Below, one piece after another: positions 24,668-33,451 of a DNA stretch of 64,000 nt; position 1 is the stretch's first letter, and each line of letters opens with the position of its first letter. A model generated the notes under the pieces. It searched no databases and was not told where the DNA came from. It saw only the letters and a list, made by a program, of their open reading frames with translations. This DNA comes from Verrucomicrobia subdivision 3 bacterium UBA693 (GTDB lineage Bacteria; Verrucomicrobiota; Verrucomicrobiia; Limisphaerales; UBA8199): contig DBMR01000069.1 of NCBI GenBank assembly GCA_002298785.1, forward strand, positions 62,001-126,000. Reading direction: 5' to 3'. The translations under genes and the position numbers were made by a program.

Positions 24668-24859
24668 GGCTTTAGGATAAACCGAGCCGAGGCCGCGAGT
24701 AAATACTTGAACCGAGGACTTGAACCGAAACGAGATGTTGCCCGGAGAAACCCGGGGCAATCGGGTCGGCGCGTTGATTTAGAGGCGGTGCACGGTTTTA
24801 GCCGGCGCTATCGCCAACGACTGCTTGACGCTCCGGGCTGTGCTAGCCAGCATACGTGC

Positions 24860-26167
24860 ATGAGCCGAATTTGCTTCTGCCTTGCCTCCCTGGTCGCGGC
24901 CACCGTTCTGGCCGAGGCCCAAACCTCGACACCGCCAGCCGCGAGCCCGATCCGTTTCAAGAAAATCACCGCCACGCGTGAATTTTGGGCCGAAGGCGCC
25001 GACTTCGCCGATTTCAATCACGATGGGAAAAAAGACGTCGTGTCCGGGCCGTTCTGGTATGAGGGACCGGATTTTCAGAAGCGGCACGAAATCTACCCGG
25101 CCACGGCCAGTTTTAAGCGCAAGAAAGCGGACGGCACGGAGGAAGTCGTTCCTGGCTGGGAAGGCGCGTTGGGAGAGCAGAACGCGTACTCCGATTGCTT
25201 CCTTACTTACGCCTATGATTTTAACGGCGACGGTTGGGCGGACGTGATTGTATATCCGCACCCGGGGCAGCCGACGGCGTGGTATGAGAACCCGCGCGGG
25301 AAGGAAGGGCATTGGACGCGGCACGAGATTTTTGATGTGCTCGATAATGAGTCGCCCGGGTTCACGGACATCACGGGCGATGGCAAACCGGAATTGATCT
25401 GCTGCTCGAAGGGATACCTGGGTTACGTGCGGGCGGATTGGAAGCGCCCGGCCGATCCCTGGACCTTCCACGCGGTGAGCCCGAAAAGCGATTACCAGAA
25501 ATACAGCCACGGCCTGGGCTACGGCGATATCAACGGGGATGGGCGGATTGACTTGCTGGACAAAGACGCGTGGTGGGAGCAGCCCGTCTCGCTCGAAGGC
25601 GATCCGGTTTGGAAACGGCACCCGTATAAATTCAGCCCGGGTGCGGCACAAATCCTGGTGTATGACGTGAATGGTGACGGGTTGAACGACGTCATCTGCA
25701 CTTTGAATCCGCATGGCTACGGACTCGTCTGGCACGAACAGGTTCGGGAGAATGGCGAAATTACGTTCCGCGAGCACGTCATCCTGAACGCTGACGCGAC
25801 CCCGAACAAATACGGGGTGCAATTCTCACAAGGTCACGCGATCGACCTGGTGGACATCGATGGCGATGGGCTGAAGGACCTCGTGACGGGCAAACGCTAT
25901 TGGGCGCACGGCAAGAACGGGCCGGACCCGGATTCCAACGGCGCCGCGGTGCTGTATTGGTTCAAGCTCACCCGCCCAGGCAAAGGGTTGGCCGAGTACA
26001 TCCCTTACCGGATTGACGATGATTCCGGCGTGGGCACCCAGGTTATGACCGGCTTCGTTAATGACGACCGGCTGCCCGACATCGTGGTCGGAAACAAAAA
26101 GGGCGTGTTCATTTTCCTCCAGGAGATTTCGGCGCCGGGCGCCCTGAGAGTCCATTCCGCCAATTAG
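24860..26167 (+). CDS. Secreted FG-GAP/VCBS-repeat protein
   Basis: The 435-residue product starts at an ATG at 24860 followed by a signal peptide (MSRICFCLASLVAATVLA). The mature part is a predicted beta-propeller with calcium-binding FG-GAP/VCBS blades: FADFNHDGKKDVV, YDFNGDGWADVIV, TDITGDGKPELIC, GDINGDGRIDLLD, YDVNGDGLNDVIC and VDIDGDGLKDLVT. The regular DxNxDGxxD motifs bind calcium in related proteins. Members of this family in PVC bacteria are secreted and often encoded near DUF1080, ThuA and PQQ-propeller proteins, but lack an assigned activity. The frame stays open upstream to 24707 but that part would precede the signal peptide. Confidence 0.85.
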   Translation: MSRICFCLASLVAATVLAEAQTSTPPAASPIRFKKITATREFWAEGADFADFNHDGKKDVVSGPFWYEGPDFQKRHEIYPATASFKRKKADGTEEVVPGWEGALGEQNAYSDCFLTYAYDFNGDGWADVIVYPHPGQPTAWYENPRGKEGHWTRHEIFDVLDNESPGFTDITGDGKPELICCSKGYLGYVRADWKRPADPWTFHAVSPKSDYQKYSHGLGYGDINGDGRIDLLDKDAWWEQPVSLEGDPVWKRHPYKFSPGAAQILVYDVNGDGLNDVICTLNPHGYGLVWHEQVRENGEITFREHVILNADATPNKYGVQFSQGHAIDLVDIDGDGLKDLVTGKRYWAHGKNGPDPDSNGAAVLYWFKLTRPGKGLAEYIPYRIDDDSGVGTQVMTGFVNDDRLPDIVVGNKKGVFIFLQEISAPGALRVHSAN

Positions 26168-26261
26168 ACGGACGGGTTCCCATCAGGCGGTGCGCCGATG
26201 CTGGATTTGATGCGCGCCCGGGTGTGGACGGGCTCGATCCTGATCTGTATCTTGGCGGGCG

Positions 26262-28289
26262 ATGTCGCGGGAATATGTATTGCGGCCGTTTCGGCCGCCG
26301 GTGCAACTGCATATTGACTATGCTCGGGAGTTGAACGAGCAGCAGTATGCGGCGGCCACCGCCGTGCCGGGGCCCTCATTGGTAATTGCCGGCGCCGGTT
26401 CGGGCAAGACCCGTACCCTGACTTACCGTGTCGCCTATTTGTTGGAACAAGGCATTCCCCCTGACCGTCTGCTGCTGCTGACTTTTACTAACAAAGCCGC
26501 GCGCGAGATGATGCGGCGCGTGAGTGAATTGCTGGGGCAGGACTTGCCCGAGTTATGGGGGGGCACCTTCCACTCGATTGGAAACCGGATTTTGCGGCAG
26601 CACGCGCCGCTCCTGGGTTACCAGCGGGATTTCACGATCCTGGATCGCGAAGACGCGGAGCAACTCATTGGGGCTTGCGTGGTCGAAGCCGGGATCGACA
26701 AAACGGCGGCGCACTTTCCCAAGAAACAGGTGCTGGCGAGCATCTTTTCCATGGCCGCGAATACCTGCCAAAGCGTCGCGGCCCTGCTTGAATCCAAGTA
26801 CGAAGATTTTTCCGGCTGGGCACCCCAAATTCAAGCGGTCGCCAAAGCCTACCAGGAGCGAAAACGAGCCACCGGCGGGATGGACTTTGACGACTTGCTG
26901 GTATTATGGCTGCGGTTGCTGCGCGAGCATTCGGAAGTGCGCGAAGAATATGGGCGGCGATTTCAGTTTGTGCTGGTGGATGAATACCAGGACACGAACC
27001 GGCTGCAGAGCGATATTGTGGACCTGCTGGCGGAGCGGCATCACAACTTGACGGTGGTGGGCGACGACGCCCAGAGCATCTACGCGTGGCGCGGCGCCAA
27101 TTACGCCAATATCATGCAGTTTCCGGCGCGGTATCCGGAGGCCAAAATCTACAAGATCGAAACCAATTATCGAAGCACTCCACAGATCCTGGAGGTGGCC
27201 AATGCGGCGATCAAAGGGAACGTTCGACAATTTGCCAAGGAACTGGCCCCGGTGCGCAAGCCGGGGGAGAAGCCGGCGCTGGTGGCTTGCAGCGACACCA
27301 CGCAGCAGGCGGCCTTCGTCGCGCAGCGCGTGTTGGAGTTGGTCGAGGAGGGCGGCAGCCTCAAGGAAATGGCGGTGCTCTATCGTTCTCACTTTCACGC
27401 CCTCGAGCTGCAACTGGAACTTACCCGGAGGCAAATTCCCTTTTCGATCACCAGCGGGATGCGGTTTTTCGAGCAAGCCCATATCAAAGATGTGGCGGCA
27501 TACCTGAAGTTGGCGGCGAATCCGCGCGATGAACTGAGCTTTAAACGATTGGCTCTATTGCTGCCCGGGGTAGGGGACAAAGGCGCGGACAAGCTTTGGA
27601 AAGCGCATAAAGTAGCCCTGGAACAGCAGAGCGCCGCAGAGGCGTCGGGCACACCCGTCTCGGTGGCCCGTGCGTTGCAAGCCGCGGGAGGGTGTGCCGG
27701 AAAGAAGACGGCCGTCGCTTGGGCGCAATATGTGGCCACGATGTCCCAGTTGGAGACCGCGCCTGTCGCCGGTGTGCCGAGCCGGATGATCGAACTGGTG
27801 CTTGAGGCGGGTTACGAGGATTACCTGGAAGAGACTTATCCGAATTACCAGGTTCGACTGGAAGACCTCAAGCAACTAGCCAGCTACAGCATCCAGTTCG
27901 AGAGTTTGCAGGACTTCCTCGCCCAACTCGCCCTGGTTTCCAATGTGGAAGCCGAAGCGGAACCGCAGTCGGAGGATGATGACAAACTGCGCCTCTCGAC
28001 CATTCATCAGGCCAAAGGCCTCGAGTTTCAGGTGGTCTTCGTGATCATGCTCTGTGACGGCTTGTTTCCTTCAGCGCGATCGGTTGAAACCGGAGATGAG
28101 GATGCCCTGGAGGAGGAACGCCGACTCTTTTATGTGGCCGTCACTCGGGCCAAGGACGATCTTTATCTGACTTATCCCCTCACGCGCGCCGGGTATGACG
28201 GCATGGGATTAGCGATGCAGCGTCCATCCCAGTTTTTGTGCGAGATACCCGCGGACCTGCTGCAAGAATGGAATTTGCGCCCCTGGTAG
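26262..28289 (+). CDS. UvrD/Rep-type superfamily 1 DNA helicase
   Basis: The 675-residue protein is an ATP-dependent 3'-5' DNA helicase of the UvrD/PcrA/Rep group, acting in repair and replication restart. It has Walker A GAGSGKT at residues 44-50, motif Ia LLLLTFTNKAAREM, the DEYQDTN Walker B motif, GDDAQSIYAWRGA (motif III), NYRSTPQILEVAN (motif IV), STIHQAKGLEFQVVF (motif V) and RRLFYVAVTRAKDDLYLTYP (motif VI). The family is usually 650-750 residues long, so this is full length. The region between the conserved domains includes a sequence typical of PcrA-like 2B insertions. I leave the gene symbol open because Rep, PcrA and UvrD cannot be separated by eye. Confidence 0.92.
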   Translation: MSREYVLRPFRPPVQLHIDYARELNEQQYAAATAVPGPSLVIAGAGSGKTRTLTYRVAYLLEQGIPPDRLLLLTFTNKAAREMMRRVSELLGQDLPELWGGTFHSIGNRILRQHAPLLGYQRDFTILDREDAEQLIGACVVEAGIDKTAAHFPKKQVLASIFSMAANTCQSVAALLESKYEDFSGWAPQIQAVAKAYQERKRATGGMDFDDLLVLWLRLLREHSEVREEYGRRFQFVLVDEYQDTNRLQSDIVDLLAERHHNLTVVGDDAQSIYAWRGANYANIMQFPARYPEAKIYKIETNYRSTPQILEVANAAIKGNVRQFAKELAPVRKPGEKPALVACSDTTQQAAFVAQRVLELVEEGGSLKEMAVLYRSHFHALELQLELTRRQIPFSITSGMRFFEQAHIKDVAAYLKLAANPRDELSFKRLALLLPGVGDKGADKLWKAHKVALEQQSAAEASGTPVSVARALQAAGGCAGKKTAVAWAQYVATMSQLETAPVAGVPSRMIELVLEAGYEDYLEETYPNYQVRLEDLKQLASYSIQFESLQDFLAQLALVSNVEAEAEPQSEDDDKLRLSTIHQAKGLEFQVVFVIMLCDGLFPSARSVETGDEDALEEERRLFYVAVTRAKDDLYLTYPLTRAGYDGMGLAMQRPSQFLCEIPADLLQEWNLRPW

Positions 28290-28302
28290 GCGCCCCAGCG
28301 GA

Positions 28303-29382
28303 TTAGCTGTCTTTGACGAAGAAAATGTCCACCAGTTCGCCGGGGCGGAGTTCCATCCCGGCTGGCACTTCCATGAGAATGGGCAGACCGCGCTCCTGGG
28401 CGGAGCCCATCCCGCGCACGCGCAGCGGCGCGTTGAACAACTCGACTCGCGGCCCGACATGGGTGACATGAGATTTGCCGACAGTGCGTTTGGCGTTCCG
28501 GCTGCGAATCTCCACCGTGGTGCCGACCTTTGGCTCCAGACGCAGAGGTTGGCCGATGAAGCCCAGAATCCGATCCACTTTCGGATCGGCGATGGTGACG
28601 ATGGCCTCGTTGGCCGCGACGGTCGCGCCTGGCTGTTTGGCGAGCTTGCTAATGCGTCCGGAGATCGGGGCGGTTAAAACGATCGGATGAAACTCCGCTT
28701 CGGCCAGGCGTAATTTCTGTTCTTGAATGGCGAGTTTTGCCCGGACGAAAGCCGCGTCTTCATTCGCCAATTCCGGGTTTAATTTGGAGAGCGACTTTTC
28801 CGCGGCGGCGATGGTTTGTTCGGTCTCTTTGACCTGGGCCTCGCTCTGATCGGCCTTGAGTTTGGCGATGTCGTAATCGGCTTGGGCGGCGATTTGCTCC
28901 TTGAGCAGCGCTTCCGTCCGGCTCAATTCCAGTTGGGCCAACGGCATGGCGAGGCGCTGCAACGCCAGGTCCACGCGGCGCAGCATAAATTCCAGTTCGA
29001 ATTGTGAGTAACGAACCCGATCCCCCGCGCGGTAGCCGGCTTCGACGCGGATTAATTCCATTTCCGCGCGAATGACGGCCAGGTTATTGCTGAGGACGGC
29101 GGGATCGACCGCCTCGATGACCGCGATGGGTTGGCCGACGGTGACTTCCTGGTAGAGCTTGACGTTCAGTTGAGCCAGGCGTCCCACTTTAGGAGAGGCG
29201 ACTTCGGCCTCCTGGCCTTCCGCGGACCCCATCAGGACCGGGCTCGCCAGGTTGCGACCCCAAAGCCAGACGGTCAGGCAAAGCACGGCCAGGAAGATGA
29301 CCGGCGGGACCAGGTTGACGCGAACCTGGCGCCACTGGTGGGACAGGGGACTCGGAATGGGGGAAAGCGGATCCGATTTCAT
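28303..29382 (-). CDS. HlyD-family periplasmic adaptor (membrane fusion) protein
   Basis: The 359-residue protein has one N-terminal transmembrane helix (about residues 24-42), then a lipoyl-like half (SPKVGRLAQLNVKLYQEVTVGQPIAVIEAVD), two long coiled-coil helices (about 95-215), and the second lipoyl half plus beta-barrel (PISGRISKLAKQPGATV, EAIVTIADPKVDRILGFIG). This is the architecture of HlyD/EmrA-like adaptors that link an inner-membrane pump to an outer-membrane channel. No ABC, MFS or RND pump and no TolC are next to it. Its start codon overlaps the stop of the DUF4956 gene by four bases (ATGA), so it is the third gene of the VTC-DUF4956 set. Confidence 0.87.
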   Translation of the reverse strand: MKSDPLSPIPSPLSHQWRQVRVNLVPPVIFLAVLCLTVWLWGRNLASPVLMGSAEGQEAEVASPKVGRLAQLNVKLYQEVTVGQPIAVIEAVDPAVLSNNLAVIRAEMELIRVEAGYRAGDRVRYSQFELEFMLRRVDLALQRLAMPLAQLELSRTEALLKEQIAAQADYDIAKLKADQSEAQVKETEQTIAAAEKSLSKLNPELANEDAAFVRAKLAIQEQKLRLAEAEFHPIVLTAPISGRISKLAKQPGATVAANEAIVTIADPKVDRILGFIGQPLRLEPKVGTTVEIRSRNAKRTVGKSHVTHVGPRVELFNAPLRVRGMGSAQERGLPILMEVPAGMELRPGELVDIFFVKDS

Positions 29383-30074
29383 AATTCTGACTCCTGCTCG
29401 GCTTTGAGGCTGGTCAAGCGGGACACGCCGTCCAGTTGTCGCAGTTCCAATAACAATTCGTCCACGCGATCGGGATCGCGCAGCAAGAGGCGGTAGGAGA
29501 GATCAGTGCCCGCCTGGGCATCGCCGGAACGGCGGCTGGCGCAATGCACATTGCGCGCATGGCGATCCAGGATGCCGCCCACGTCTGGTAATTCGGCGGG
29601 CGGTCGCGACCAATGCATATTGAGAATGACGTCGTACCGCTGGCGCGTGCCGTAAGAGGTGTAGTGCAGGAAGAACATCACCAGCGCGAGGGTGACGGTG
29701 GCGACCACGGCCAGCGAAAACCGTTGCGTGCCGCTCGCCATTCCGACGACCAGCACTGCGAGCACGTAGCTGGTGTCGAGGGTGTCCCGCAGCACGTTGC
29801 GGAAACGCACCACAGCGAACACCGCCATCAGGCCGAAGGCGGTGACCAGGTTGTTGTTCAGCACCATCATGACGACCGTCACGATCATCGGGATGACTAC
29901 CATCGAGTTGACGAACGACCGGGAATAGGAAAGCCCCGAGTGGGTGGCCATATAGGTCTGGGAGATCACCATGCCGCACAGAAAGGACAGACACAGGCCG
30001 AGAACCACCGCTTCGACATTGAGCGGCTGAGCGGAAAAATCCGCGCTGAAGAAAGTGGAGAAAAAATCATTCAT
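29379..30074 (-). CDS. DUF4956 membrane protein
   Basis: The 231-residue protein has four to five hydrophobic helices in its first 145 residues (around AVVLGLCLSFLCGMVI, MVVIPMIVTVVMMVL, GLMAVFAVVRFRNVL, YVLAVLVVGMASG, AVVATVTLALVMFFL) and a cytoplasmic C-terminal domain of about 90 residues (YRLLLRDPDRVDELLLELRQLDGVSRLTSL). The motif AVVRFRNVLRDTLDTSYVLAVL is characteristic of DUF4956. Members of this family are very often encoded beside VTC-domain polyphosphate polymerases, as here, where the start overlaps the VTC gene end by eight bases. No biochemical function is known; a membrane partner of the polymerase is the natural guess. Confidence 0.85.
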   Translation of the reverse strand: MNDFFSTFFSADFSAQPLNVEAVVLGLCLSFLCGMVISQTYMATHSGLSYSRSFVNSMVVIPMIVTVVMMVLNNNLVTAFGLMAVFAVVRFRNVLRDTLDTSYVLAVLVVGMASGTQRFSLAVVATVTLALVMFFLHYTSYGTRQRYDVILNMHWSRPPAELPDVGGILDRHARNVHCASRRSGDAQAGTDLSYRLLLRDPDRVDELLLELRQLDGVSRLTSLKAEQESEL

Positions 30075-30915
30075 TGGTCAATAAACTGGCTGTGCCGGCT
30101 GCGAAATCAGCCGATTTGGCCAACCGTCGTCGTTTCAAAAACTTTTCGAGTAAATCCTCGCGCACCGGGCTTAACCCGGTGATTTCCGAGCCTTGCATGA
30201 GCGCCACGCCATCTGCGTATTTGGCGGCGCCGCACTGCACGGCACCGAAAGCGCGCACCAGTTCCCGCAACCAGTCGGGAAACCGGGCGGTAAACTTGAT
30301 TTCCAGGATGACGTCTGGTTCAAAAGGTGCCACGCCGCCTTCGAAGTCAGTGCTCAACTCCCAGGAAAGTTGCGGCTTGCTTCGAATCTGCCGGTCGAGG
30401 GTGACCCGCACCGAGTTGTCGTGCTGACTGACCCAGGCCTCGCGCAGGTAGCCCACGCGCGTGCGCGGGCGTGCGCCAATGTCGTGCATCAGCCGGCAGA
30501 AATGCTGCACGGCACTCAAATATTCCGCCTTGGTGGAGAGGAGATGGCCCGGTTCGGGCAGTTGTCCGGCCAGGAGCAATGGCACCGCTTCGCGGCGGAC
30601 GGCCGCCCGCTTTTTCAGGATGGCATTGTCCGAGCGCCGTTTGATCTCGAAGAATACCGGCGAATGTGGAAGGTCATCGTAATAGCGCAACCGCAGCTTG
30701 TAGCGGTTCATGTTGCCGTTGATGACATCCCAATACAGTTGGTAATCGTCGGAATCGAGATAAAGGCTGTAGTTGGCGTAGGAAAACTCGGGCTTATCCG
30801 CGCTGAACTCGTCGAGCACCAGGTAACTGCTTACGAATTCGCGAATAGCCAGCGCCGTAGTGTGGGTCACACGATACTTCAGCTCAAAGCGCTGTAATTG
30901 AAGCTTGTCAGCCAT
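30067..30915 (-). CDS. VTC-domain polyphosphate polymerase
   Basis: The 282-residue protein matches the tunnel-shaped VTC domain that makes polyphosphate from ATP in yeast Vtc4. The basic residues known to line the tunnel have plausible counterparts: E11-L-K13 in RFELKYRV, R75 and R77 in KLRLRYYD, E90 and K92 in FFEIKRR, R154 in RTRVGY, R175 in TLDRQIR, the metal-binding E205 with K207 in ILEIKF, and K232 in AKYADG. The protein has no transmembrane segment of its own, unlike yeast Vtc4, which needs membrane partners; the DUF4956 gene overlaps its end by eight bases. It is likely the first gene of a three-gene operon. Whether the product is polyphosphate has not been shown for this family member. 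Confidence 0.85.
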   Translation of the reverse strand: MADKLQLQRFELKYRVTHTTALAIREFVSSYLVLDEFSADKPEFSYANYSLYLDSDDYQLYWDVINGNMNRYKLRLRYYDDLPHSPVFFEIKRRSDNAILKKRAAVRREAVPLLLAGQLPEPGHLLSTKAEYLSAVQHFCRLMHDIGARPRTRVGYLREAWVSQHDNSVRVTLDRQIRSKPQLSWELSTDFEGGVAPFEPDVILEIKFTARFPDWLRELVRAFGAVQCGAAKYADGVALMQGSEITGLSPVREDLLEKFLKRRRLAKSADFAAGTASLLTNE

Positions 30916-31129
30916 CGGTGCGCTTTACCTGCCGCCGGGGCCGGGGGGCCGGCGCCATTGTTTGTCAAAACGGTACATCTCTGCGTCACAGCCGGCGGCT
31001 TGTGAAACTCCCTGGGGGGCGGCCAGCGGCTGCTCTTACAGAAAGAGTTAATATAAATTTACCCCCAATAAGTCAAAGGTAAAACCTTCTCCGCCCGCTA
31101 ATTCTGAGAAATTCTGCTTCTAACCCCGC

Positions 31130-31687
31130 TTAAGCCTTTTCTTTCACCCGCTTCAGCTCCGCAGCTTCTTTCATCCGCTTCAGGTCTTCGGCCATGAATT
31201 GGGTCACATCTTTGAACTTGGCGATGTTGGCGGGATTAAGGTCCATGAGGGCCTCGTGGGCTTCGAGGCACGCGCGGGTGACCTCCTCACGGGTGGTGGT
31301 GGCGGGGATATGCGGGACGTGTTCACCACCGGCCGCGGTACAGCTTGGTTTGCCGTGATCGATCCGGAACAAATCGAGCACCCCCAGGCTTTCCAGCAGT
31401 TCCGTGATTCGGGCGTTGGGATTACGCAGCTCGATCACCGGCGCCGCGACATTGGCAGACGGCGACCCCATCCGTAGCCCGAATCCCGCCAGGACGCCCA
31501 GGAACGTGCTGTCCATCAAGGTGCACTCGGACAATTCCAGCACAAACCAGGTATAGCCTTTTTGGTGGAGCTCGGAGATGACGGTTTTGAGGTCGATGCT
31601 CGAGGTGAACGTGGCGCGGCCGCTGATCTTGATGCAGGCAAATTCTTTGCCTGGGTAGATGGACATTTTGGCAGCCGGCGCGCTCAT
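31130..31687 (-). CDS. STAS-domain protein (anti-sigma factor antagonist type)
   Basis: The 185-residue protein has an N-terminal STAS domain of the SpoIIAA type: FACIKISGRATFTSSIDLKT and WFVLELSECTLMDSTFLGVLAGFG, where the Ser in MDSTFLG occupies the position normally phosphorylated by anti-sigma kinases. The C-terminal part includes a helix-rich stretch and ends in charged residues (KRMKEAAELKRVKEKA), which is not part of the canonical domain. STAS proteins act in partner-switching circuits controlling sigma factors or signal pathways. The start lies six bases after the stop of the DNA polymerase III delta gene, so co-transcription is likely. The partner kinase and phosphatase are not adjacent. 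Confidence 0.82.
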   Translation of the reverse strand: MSAPAAKMSIYPGKEFACIKISGRATFTSSIDLKTVISELHQKGYTWFVLELSECTLMDSTFLGVLAGFGLRMGSPSANVAAPVIELRNPNARITELLESLGVLDLFRIDHGKPSCTAAGGEHVPHIPATTTREEVTRACLEAHEALMDLNPANIAKFKDVTQFMAEDLKRMKEAAELKRVKEKA

Positions 31688-31693
31688 GTGGTT

Positions 31694-32815
31694 TCAGCTA
31701 ACAATCTGTACTAAAGTCTGCTGCAATACCAGCGCCTCTTCAAGTCCGCTGGAGACCAGCCGCCGATTGCACTGGAGCAGCAGGTCCATGGCCCGAACCA
31801 ATTCCGCCTGGCTGTAGCGTTTTACTTGGGACAAAGCCTTGAAAAGCACGTAAGGGTTGATGGCCAGCGGATTGAACTTCCGGTCCTGTGGCATCTGGTC
31901 GGCAGGCACCCGGCTTAATTGGGTTTTGAACCGGTTGAAATCTCCCTCACCCTGGATCCAGCCTTCCCGCACCATTTCCTTTAACAGGATCATGGAGCGC
32001 ACTTTGGAGATCAGGCCATACAGCAGACCGATTTCACTCTTGTTCGGATCCAGCTTGACCTCCCACAGTTCCTCGTCCAGGCAGCGCAGCAGTCGTGGCA
32101 AATCCCTGTCGCCAAGCGCGTCCCCCAGGGCAAATGCCCGTGCGCTTTTGTTCTTTGCACAAACGGCCGCGACGTCGCGAAGGTCGATCTCCAGGCGTTC
32201 GCCGACATACAGCGAGACCTTCTCCACTTCCATGTCGAGTTGGCGGGTGTGCGGGCCCACCCGGGCCACCAACTCCGCCAGGGCGGAATCTGAGATGGTC
32301 TTACCCCGCTCCTTCAGGGCTCGCCGCCCCCAGGCCTCAGCCTGGCTTGCCCAGTCCCGGTCGTCCAGGGACCAACCGGACAAATTCTCCACGTAGCCCA
32401 TTTTATCCAGCGTCCGGAAAAAGGTTTTGCGCTTGTCCACCTTTCCGGCGCTGATGAGCAAGCGGACGGATTGAAAGGAGAACGACTTGAGTTCGTCGGC
32501 CAGCCCGGCCAACGCCTCGGTGACGGCCGCAGACGAGGCCGTCCGATCATCGCCAAGAAAAGTGCAGTTCTTCAGCCAAATGACCTTGCCCGAGCCGAAA
32601 AAGGGCAGGGTTTGGAGGCCTTCGCGCAGCTTGCCCAGGGCTTCGAGGGCCTCACGGGAATTGCCCGCCGCACCATCGATAGTTTCATGATCCATGCCCC
32701 CCAATTCCTGGGTCCAAAGGGCATGCAGCTCGCGAGCCCGCTGCTTGACGGCGAATTCATCTTCCCCGCAAATTAAAGCCAATGGAGCGGGTTGCCTGGC
32801 GGCCGTGGGGGGCAT
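31694..32815 (-). CDS. holA: DNA polymerase III subunit delta
   Basis: HolA opens the beta sliding clamp in the clamp loader of the replicative polymerase. The 373-residue protein matches the delta subunit: an N-terminal mini-AAA region (LICGEDEFAVKQRARELH, VIWLKNCTF, RLLISAGKVDKRKTFFRTLDK), a middle lid-like part (LVARVGPHTRQLDMEVEKVSLYVG), and the C-terminal collar domain (KFNPLAINPYVLFKALSQVKRYSQAEL). As is normal for delta, there is no intact Walker motif. The start lies six bases downstream of the bifunctional nuclease stop. The family is usually about 340-360 residues, so the gene is complete. Confidence 0.88.
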   Translation of the reverse strand: MPPTAARQPAPLALICGEDEFAVKQRARELHALWTQELGGMDHETIDGAAGNSREALEALGKLREGLQTLPFFGSGKVIWLKNCTFLGDDRTASSAAVTEALAGLADELKSFSFQSVRLLISAGKVDKRKTFFRTLDKMGYVENLSGWSLDDRDWASQAEAWGRRALKERGKTISDSALAELVARVGPHTRQLDMEVEKVSLYVGERLEIDLRDVAAVCAKNKSARAFALGDALGDRDLPRLLRCLDEELWEVKLDPNKSEIGLLYGLISKVRSMILLKEMVREGWIQGEGDFNRFKTQLSRVPADQMPQDRKFNPLAINPYVLFKALSQVKRYSQAELVRAMDLLLQCNRRLVSSGLEEALVLQQTLVQIVS

Positions 32816-32821
32816 GAAGGA

Positions 32822-33274
32822 CTACTCCGGCTCCGTCCCCGACTCGTTGATGCGTTCCAGGACCTCGCTCATGTCCTCGACCTGTTCAAACAAGCTGGCG
32901 GCCACAAAGATGGGTTTCTTCTGGGCGGTGGCCAGCGCCAGACAGTCGCTCGGGCGGGCGTCAATCTCCACAATCTTGCGGGCCAACTCATTTTGCTGGA
33001 GCAGGACCAATCGAGCGAAATACGTGGAATTGCGCAACTCCGTCACCACCACGCGTTCGACAGTGATGCCGAACCCTTTGAAAATGCTTTGAATGAGGTC
33101 GTGGGTCAGCGGGCGCTCCTTGGGAGTCTGGCGGAGAAACATTCCGATGATGTTGCCCATGTTCGGCTCGACGTTGATCACGAAGACCTTTTCATCATTG
33201 CCGATAAAAACCGCGCAGCCGCTATTGGCGGGAAGAATCCCGCGAATTTGCACTGCAACGACATCGTTCTTCAT
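32822..33274 (-). CDS. Bifunctional nuclease family protein (DUF151)
   Basis: The 150-residue protein matches the DUF151/bifunctional nuclease family: VQIRGILPANSGCAVFIGN, NIIGMFLRQTPKERPLTHDLIQSIF, VVVTELRNSTYFARL and EIDARPSDCLALATAQKKPIFV. This fold is found in plants and many bacteria and has been described as having RNase and DNase activity in plant members, although in bacteria the role is largely unknown. It is probably the first gene of an operon with holA and the STAS gene, given spacers of only six bases. No start alternatives are needed. Confidence 0.9.
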   Translation of the reverse strand: MKNDVVAVQIRGILPANSGCAVFIGNDEKVFVINVEPNMGNIIGMFLRQTPKERPLTHDLIQSIFKGFGITVERVVVTELRNSTYFARLVLLQQNELARKIVEIDARPSDCLALATAQKKPIFVAASLFEQVEDMSEVLERINESGTEPE

Positions 33275-33451
33275 ACCTTTAGTTTATTAGCCAAATGCCA
33301 AAAAACAAGCTCTGCTGCATCCCAAAGATTGCGGAGGCGCGTCTGTCAAAGCCCGGTAGGCTCTCTGGAACCTCTCTGCCCACAGGTGACGTCGGTAGAG
33401 GTGTATAGGCTGGCGTTCGGCTCGGATTAAGGGCACGTTCCCCGCGAGCAC

